DNA of 64,000 bases. Origin: Trichosphaerium sp. ATCC 40318. Its lineage: Eukaryota; Discosea; Flabellinia; Trichosidae. The translations under genes and the position numbers were made by a program. A model generated the notes under the pieces. That model saw nothing but the letters and a program-made list of their open reading frames with translations, was not told the origin of the DNA and searched no databases. How positions within the stretch are numbered: the first letter of the stretch is position 1; each line of letters opens with the position of its first letter. This document shows, piece by piece, positions 59,749 through 64,000 of the stretch. The stretch is from contig JALMLS010000155.1 in the NCBI GenBank assembly GCA_038496445.1, positions 62,001 to 126,000 of the forward strand, read 5' to 3'.

Positions 59749-60091
59749 AAACAAAGAAACGGTGAAACGAAGGCTTAGATTGGATTACTTTGGATTGTCT
59801 CGCTCTTAATTTTATGCTAAAGAGCGAATTCATTCTGGTCAAGCAAGGTTGGGCGAAAACAGTAAGCGTACGCAGCACTTACTAACATTTTTCAAAAAAA
59901 AAAAGTAGTTAGGATCGTTATACATCTGGCCTTCACAGGGCTATGCGGAAGCTTTTCTGTTGCAGTAGCTAATGGATTTGTTGAATTTGTTTGACTGCTG
60001 CTAGGATGTCATGACATGTTCACGAGAATTTAGCCGAAAAACGGCGAAATGGTTGTGCTAACTTTTTTGCGAGTTTTCCATTTTTTTGACA

Positions 60092-61949
60092 ATGGAACCA
60101 AGCGCACCAAACATACCTTTAGAATCAACTCATAACCTTGAGTATTTCACAGACGAACTTATCCTCTATGTTCTTTCGTTTCTGAACGTAAAAGACCTGG
60201 GACTAACGGCTCAGGTAAACTAAAGCACTTATAAACCGATAACAATATTTTTTAACTGAAAATTACAACGAAAAGGTTTCGTGGCGCTTTAGATACCTCT
60301 CAGAGGATAATAGTATTTGGAAGGTTATATACATTAGAACATCAACCCTTAATTCTTCATGGGCTAAGAGAAAATCATCCAGTTCCATAGCTGACTTTTT
60401 CTTACCAACTGATGCCTTTAAAGTCCATGTACAAGAAGAGAACGATGATAAAGAGCATTTCGACGCCGAAAAGGCAGCCACACAAAGCGCTTCGTATGTA
60501 TCACGTGTTTTTTGTGTCATTGTTTTATTTTTTTGACAATACAAATGTAGTTGGAAAGGCCAGGTTGAGTTGCGCACAGTAGAACCACATTGGCTTTCTG
60601 CACTTCAAATATATACGAAACATATGTTACGAGGTCACCGTAACAAGATAACATGCTTGAAATCTACAAATGAGATCATTGTGAGGTACTTAAAGTCAAT
60701 GTTCTAAGTTAAATTTCCAAAAAACTAAATAAACAAACTAGCGGTTCAATGGACTATACTGTTAAAATATGGGAGAACAGGAAATGTAAACTAACTCTTG
60801 ACCATGGATATACTGTTGATGACTTAACATTTATGGATGATAGGCTTTTAACTGCCGGGGAAAAAGTCCGAGTGTAAGTTTAACTATAAGTGGTCTTTGC
60901 TTATAACAACAAGGTGGGACATCTACGATGGAAAGTTACTCCACGAGTATAAATATGAAGGATCTAAAATAAAATCTGTATCTAATAGCCTCAATCATAA
61001 TTACTTGGCTATCGGGAATTACAAGGGAGATGTTGAGGTATGTAGAAAGTGTGACTTTAAAAAAACCAATTAGTTTTTCGTAGATTTGGGATGTTGTTAA
61101 GGACGTTCAGCTGTACAAGATATCACCTCCTTATAACTGGACTCCAATAAACGTACGGTTTATATGAGGATAGTGTTCTTAATTTGGTTTACGAGGAGTT
61201 TACTCAGACGCTCGTGAGCCTTCGGCTGTTGTATTTCCTTTCTTTACAGTCTTACCTCTGTCTAGGCTCTATTTTTTGTAGGGGACGTTCTAGTATCTAC
61301 TCCTGGTCGTTCAACACAATTGATAGATGTTCGGTGAGTACCTATAAGGCTGTCAATTTCCATACATATAATACAACCTCTTACAAAACTAACAAAATAA
61401 GAACCGGCAAAGTGACTGCGAGTTCTAATTTCCACAAGCATAGGATAAATGCAGCTACCTATGATTTTAATAATGGGAATATAGTATCTTCTTGTGATAA
61501 CAAGGAGCTTATAAGTACGTTCTAGAATCACAACAAAACTGAAAAAAGTCGCCAAAAGTATTAAAAGTGGTTTTTACATTACACTATTGTTACTTACTTC
61601 GTTCAGCTGTTGATCCAAGGAATTTTACGAACCGTGTGTCTACAGTACATACAAAAGGTATTTTTCAAATAGACGCCTAAATTTGTTTCATCTAACACGT
61701 GATATTGTAGAAATTGTTTACGACTTGCAAGTTATTCATGAATATATTGCAGCTGCATCTAGAAATGTTAGAATATACAAAAGTAAAAACACAAGAGAGT
61801 GTAGAATATCAACACCGAGTAATATAGGCGTTATAAGTACTTTATCATGTAATAGCTGGAGTTTAATCTATGGTACATCTGCTGAAGATATAACTGTAGT
61901 AGATTACTCACGAACTCAAAAAACTTATTTACCTTCTTACAAACAATAA
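60092..61949 (+). CDS. F-box/WD40 repeat protein
   Basis: ATG at 60092 (MEPSAPNIPLESTHNLEYFT). Residues ~20-60 are an F-box (LILYVLSFLNVKDLGLTAQ, VSWRFRYLSEDNSIWK). After a Ser/Asp-rich linker a WD40 propeller begins: HMLRGHRNKITCLKSTN, GSMDYTVKIWENRK, VWDIYDGKLLHEY, NYKGDVEIWDVVKDVQLYK, then less regular blades to the stop at 61949. About nine exons. Such proteins are substrate receptors of SCF ubiquitin ligases; the propeller binds the target. Later blades lack the Trp-Asp dipeptide. One exon near 61155-61270 was not placed with confidence. Confidence 0.82.
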
Positions 61950-62525
61950 ACTAGATTTTCATTTTGTATGGTGTACAGTTGAGCTTGTTATTAACTACAA
62001 TTTTAAAGGCACCGTAATATAACGTGGTGTGCGTTTTTCTAACCGAAATTACACGTGCTATTGCACAAAGCGCTACTTGTATGTCTACTTGGATTTATTT
62101 TATGTCTTCGGAATTGGTTATGCTTGATATGCTTATTAAGGCACCCGAGCTCCTGCTTGCTTGCGTCGCACAAGTACAACAGCACCTAGGGTGTTCAAAG
62201 CCTAACTTGCTTTCGAAATCAAGCTTGTTCACAATTTTTGTGACAAGTGGTAAATAAGAAAATCCCAAGTATCCTTTTCTCAAAAAAATGTGTTTCTTTA
62301 CAGGATTTTTTTGTTTACCACGAAATGCTGTAGTGCAGTACACATTTAGTGGAACAAAAAAAAGTTTTGGAACACAGAACGGGCAAAATAAGAAATTTAC
62401 CGACGTGAAAGGTTGTAGGAATAAATACAATACTTTTGGGCATGATTCCTTGTTTTCAGTTGGTATTGTAAAAGGTACCACCTTCCTTTTATGGCGTAAC
62501 ACTGAATTGTGCTAAAAAAGTAAAA
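61950..62525. other. Intergenic
   Basis: Short frames on both strands overlap here without family signals; I regard them as chance. CACGTG lies at about 62052. Confidence 0.4.
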
Positions 62526-63668
62526 ATGTCCATCGTAAGCAACGTCTCAGTTGTTTTCTTTGTATTATGTTGTTCTACGCTTGTATCAGCATACGGATAC
62601 ATGGCTAAAGACGGTTACCCATACAGTGGGCCTACATGGGAGGCAAAAACAGCTAAAGACAAGCTAGAGACGCTATACTCATCTGTTGTAAGCGACACTA
62701 CACCATTAGACTGGTATGGCGCTGGTATGGTAGAACTTCTCATAGAGAACATGAATGGAACCTTCGACACCGTTGCTGATGATCTACCAAAACAAGGTAC
62801 AATTCTAACGTCATTTTCAGTGGAAAGAAACAATTCCTACCCATTTTCTATTATCAGTCGCATTTAAACGTACATTGCTAACGAATCGATAGGTATTTTC
62901 AATACGTACAGGAAGAAACTTATTCATACCGTTGGAGGTATCAACAAATGTCGCTGGGAAAGCGTAGGAACCCATAACTACACTGGAATGTTCAAAGGAG
63001 CCGATTTCGCTCTTTGTCGTATGTCCACCGCTTTAAAACCGGGTGCTGTTGAATTCACACCTGCTTTGAGCATCAAACTATTGATTGACGGACTTCCTTC
63101 TGTTAATACTATGGGCATGTACTCCCTATCCGGCCAGAATTCTTTTAATTTCTTTAAACATGATCTTACAAACCACGTACCAACTCTAGGTACAAACGCG
63201 TCTGTTGCTCTTAATGTCCTTCTTAAGAAGTTCAAGACATCATCGTCATGGCCTAACATGCTCGGTTTGAGCCCTTGGGCACAACATGATCAACAAGGAA
63301 GACCAGAAGCAAGACCAAACTTCCCGTTCAGACTTGTATTCAGCCCTTCAATGAAAGCTCACTCTTCATTCCCAGACACTGATCCTGGTATTGATCTCCC
63401 TAGACAACTAGAATCACTCGGTCAAGGGCGTCTTTACGATGTTTACGCCATTGATACACCTTTGGCAAGCCCAGTTAAGATTGCTGAAATCTCGGTAACA
63501 TCTAAAACAACACCTTCTCATTTTGGAGATAAGAGCCTTTTCTTCCGTCATGTGCGTATGGAAGACGACTTTGCTATTAGACCAGAATGGGTTGATCCTT
63601 CTGCTGAAATCACAAGACAACAAGAGAATGTACCACAGTTTGTATACCCTGATCTACCTTTTCGCTAA
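62526..63668 (+). CDS. Secreted catalase-superfamily-like protein, uncharacterised
   Basis: ATG at 62526 with signal peptide MSIVSNVSVVFFVLCCSTLV (cleavage near VSA-YG). One intron (62794-62893). About 350 residues. The pattern HTVGGINKCRWES, YTGMFKGADFALCRMSTALK, GLPSVNTMGMYSL, QNSFNFFKHDLTNHVP and VRMEDDFAIRPEW recalls a family of heme-dependent-catalase-like proteins in fungi, oomycetes and protists. Those differ from true catalases in lacking the standard active-site context, and I do not see the canonical catalytic His/Asn set. Activity is therefore doubtful; a heme or lipid-peroxide-related role is inference. The frame is intact and the gene stands alone near the window end. Confidence 0.6.
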
Positions 63669-64000
63669 GCTTACAATGTGATAATAAAAAAGCCTATACA
63701 GCTGTCTGTTCATCACGTTTTTGGTTTTGTTACTAGAGTTGAATCTTCTTCTTATACTCTCTGTCGTGTAGTCAAATACAGCGAGGCGTTTGTTCAGACA
63801 CGTGACTTATTCTAATTGTACTTGCGTTGGAACATAGTCTGAAGCAAAGAGTAAGAAACTATCGTAACACGTAAAGTTTATTTATTGCTGGAACATAAAG
63901 TAACCTTTGTTACAAGAACTGCTTGATTATCTTAGTGTTTGCACTTATCAGCAGTTTGAGTGTATGTTCAGTTCACCACGAGGAGTCCATGTTATGTAAA
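63669..64000. other. Trailing 3' region
   Basis: 3' flank of the last gene, with CACGTG at about 63800. No gene seen before the window ends. Confidence 0.45.

Noticed and set aside
62095-62502. 135-codon minus-strand frame upstream of the catalase-like gene
   Set aside because: Overlaps other chance frames, has no domain, signal or splice support, and lies in a likely promoter region.
1-64000. tRNA, rRNA and CRISPR features
   Set aside because: I looked for B-box-like GGTTCGA sequences, conserved rRNA segments and regularly spaced repeats. The few GGTTCGA-like hits (16303, 33953) lack a cloverleaf context and no array was seen.

Overview
The window is nuclear DNA of a eukaryotic microbe. 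It is AT-rich, with compact genes on both strands and many short introns (mostly about 30-100 nt, GT-AG). The gene content is that of a phagotrophic amoeboid protist: a WASP-like actin regulator, an unusual myosin, a Rab21-like GTPase, an Aurora-like kinase, an expansin-like pair of surface proteins, several secreted Cys-rich proteins and F-box/MORN proteins like those of amoeba giant viruses. Amoebozoa is my best guess, but this is inference; nothing in the sequence fixes the species.

Layout. 0.6-3.3 kb: NB-ARC/TPR STAND-type protein (+). 3.6-4.5 kb: TB2/DP1/HVA22 ER-shaping protein (-). 4.8-5.9 kb: Rab21-like GTPase (+). 6.7-8.1 kb: Ser/Arg-rich orphan (+). 8.2-10.6 kb: RtcB RNA ligase (-). 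11.6-12.3 kb: intronless F-box/MORN protein (+). 12.9-14.2 kb: WASP-like protein with WH1, CRIB and proline-rich parts (-). 13.3-24.3 kb: a large fold-back structure with two ~5.1-kb inverted arms around a ~0.74-kb spacer. Each arm carries a small secreted Cys-rich gene, a second Cys-repeat gene and a broken copy of a secreted family-2 glycosidase (beta-galactosidase-like). A third glycosidase copy, broken at its other end, follows at 24.3-27.7 kb. 28.1-30.0 kb: EF-hand protein (-). 30.3-37.3 kb: two tandem single-pass membrane proteins with expansin-like ectodomains (-). 38.2-42.6 kb: myosin with coiled coil and C-terminal SH3 (+). 43.1-43.5 kb: Cys-rich secreted protein (-). 44.7-45.4 kb: second F-box/MORN gene, frameshifted (+). 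45.9-51.0 kb: large FtsX/ABC3-type membrane protein (-). 51.4-53.8 kb: protein of tandem 'DWY...GG...YP..W' repeats (+). 54.6-56.0 kb: Aurora-like kinase (+). 56.2-58.5 kb: charged orphan (-). 58.7-59.7 kb: EEF1AKMT4-like methyltransferase (+). 60.1-61.9 kb: F-box/WD40 protein (+). 62.5-63.7 kb: secreted catalase-like-fold protein (+).

There is no operon or pathway cluster. Recurring themes are the actin cytoskeleton and membrane traffic (WASP, myosin, Rab, REEP-like) and secreted or surface proteins (glycosidase, expansin-like pair, four Cys-rich gene copies plus one).

The most notable points are: (1) the fold-back duplication, with copy numbers 2-3-2 and the middle copy inverted, leaving no intact glycosidase copy; (2) a strong excess of the palindrome CACGTG across introns and intergenic DNA; (3) a bias of 5' splice sites to GTACGT. 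All exon boundaries below were drawn by eye from reading frame, splice dinucleotides and protein-family similarity.
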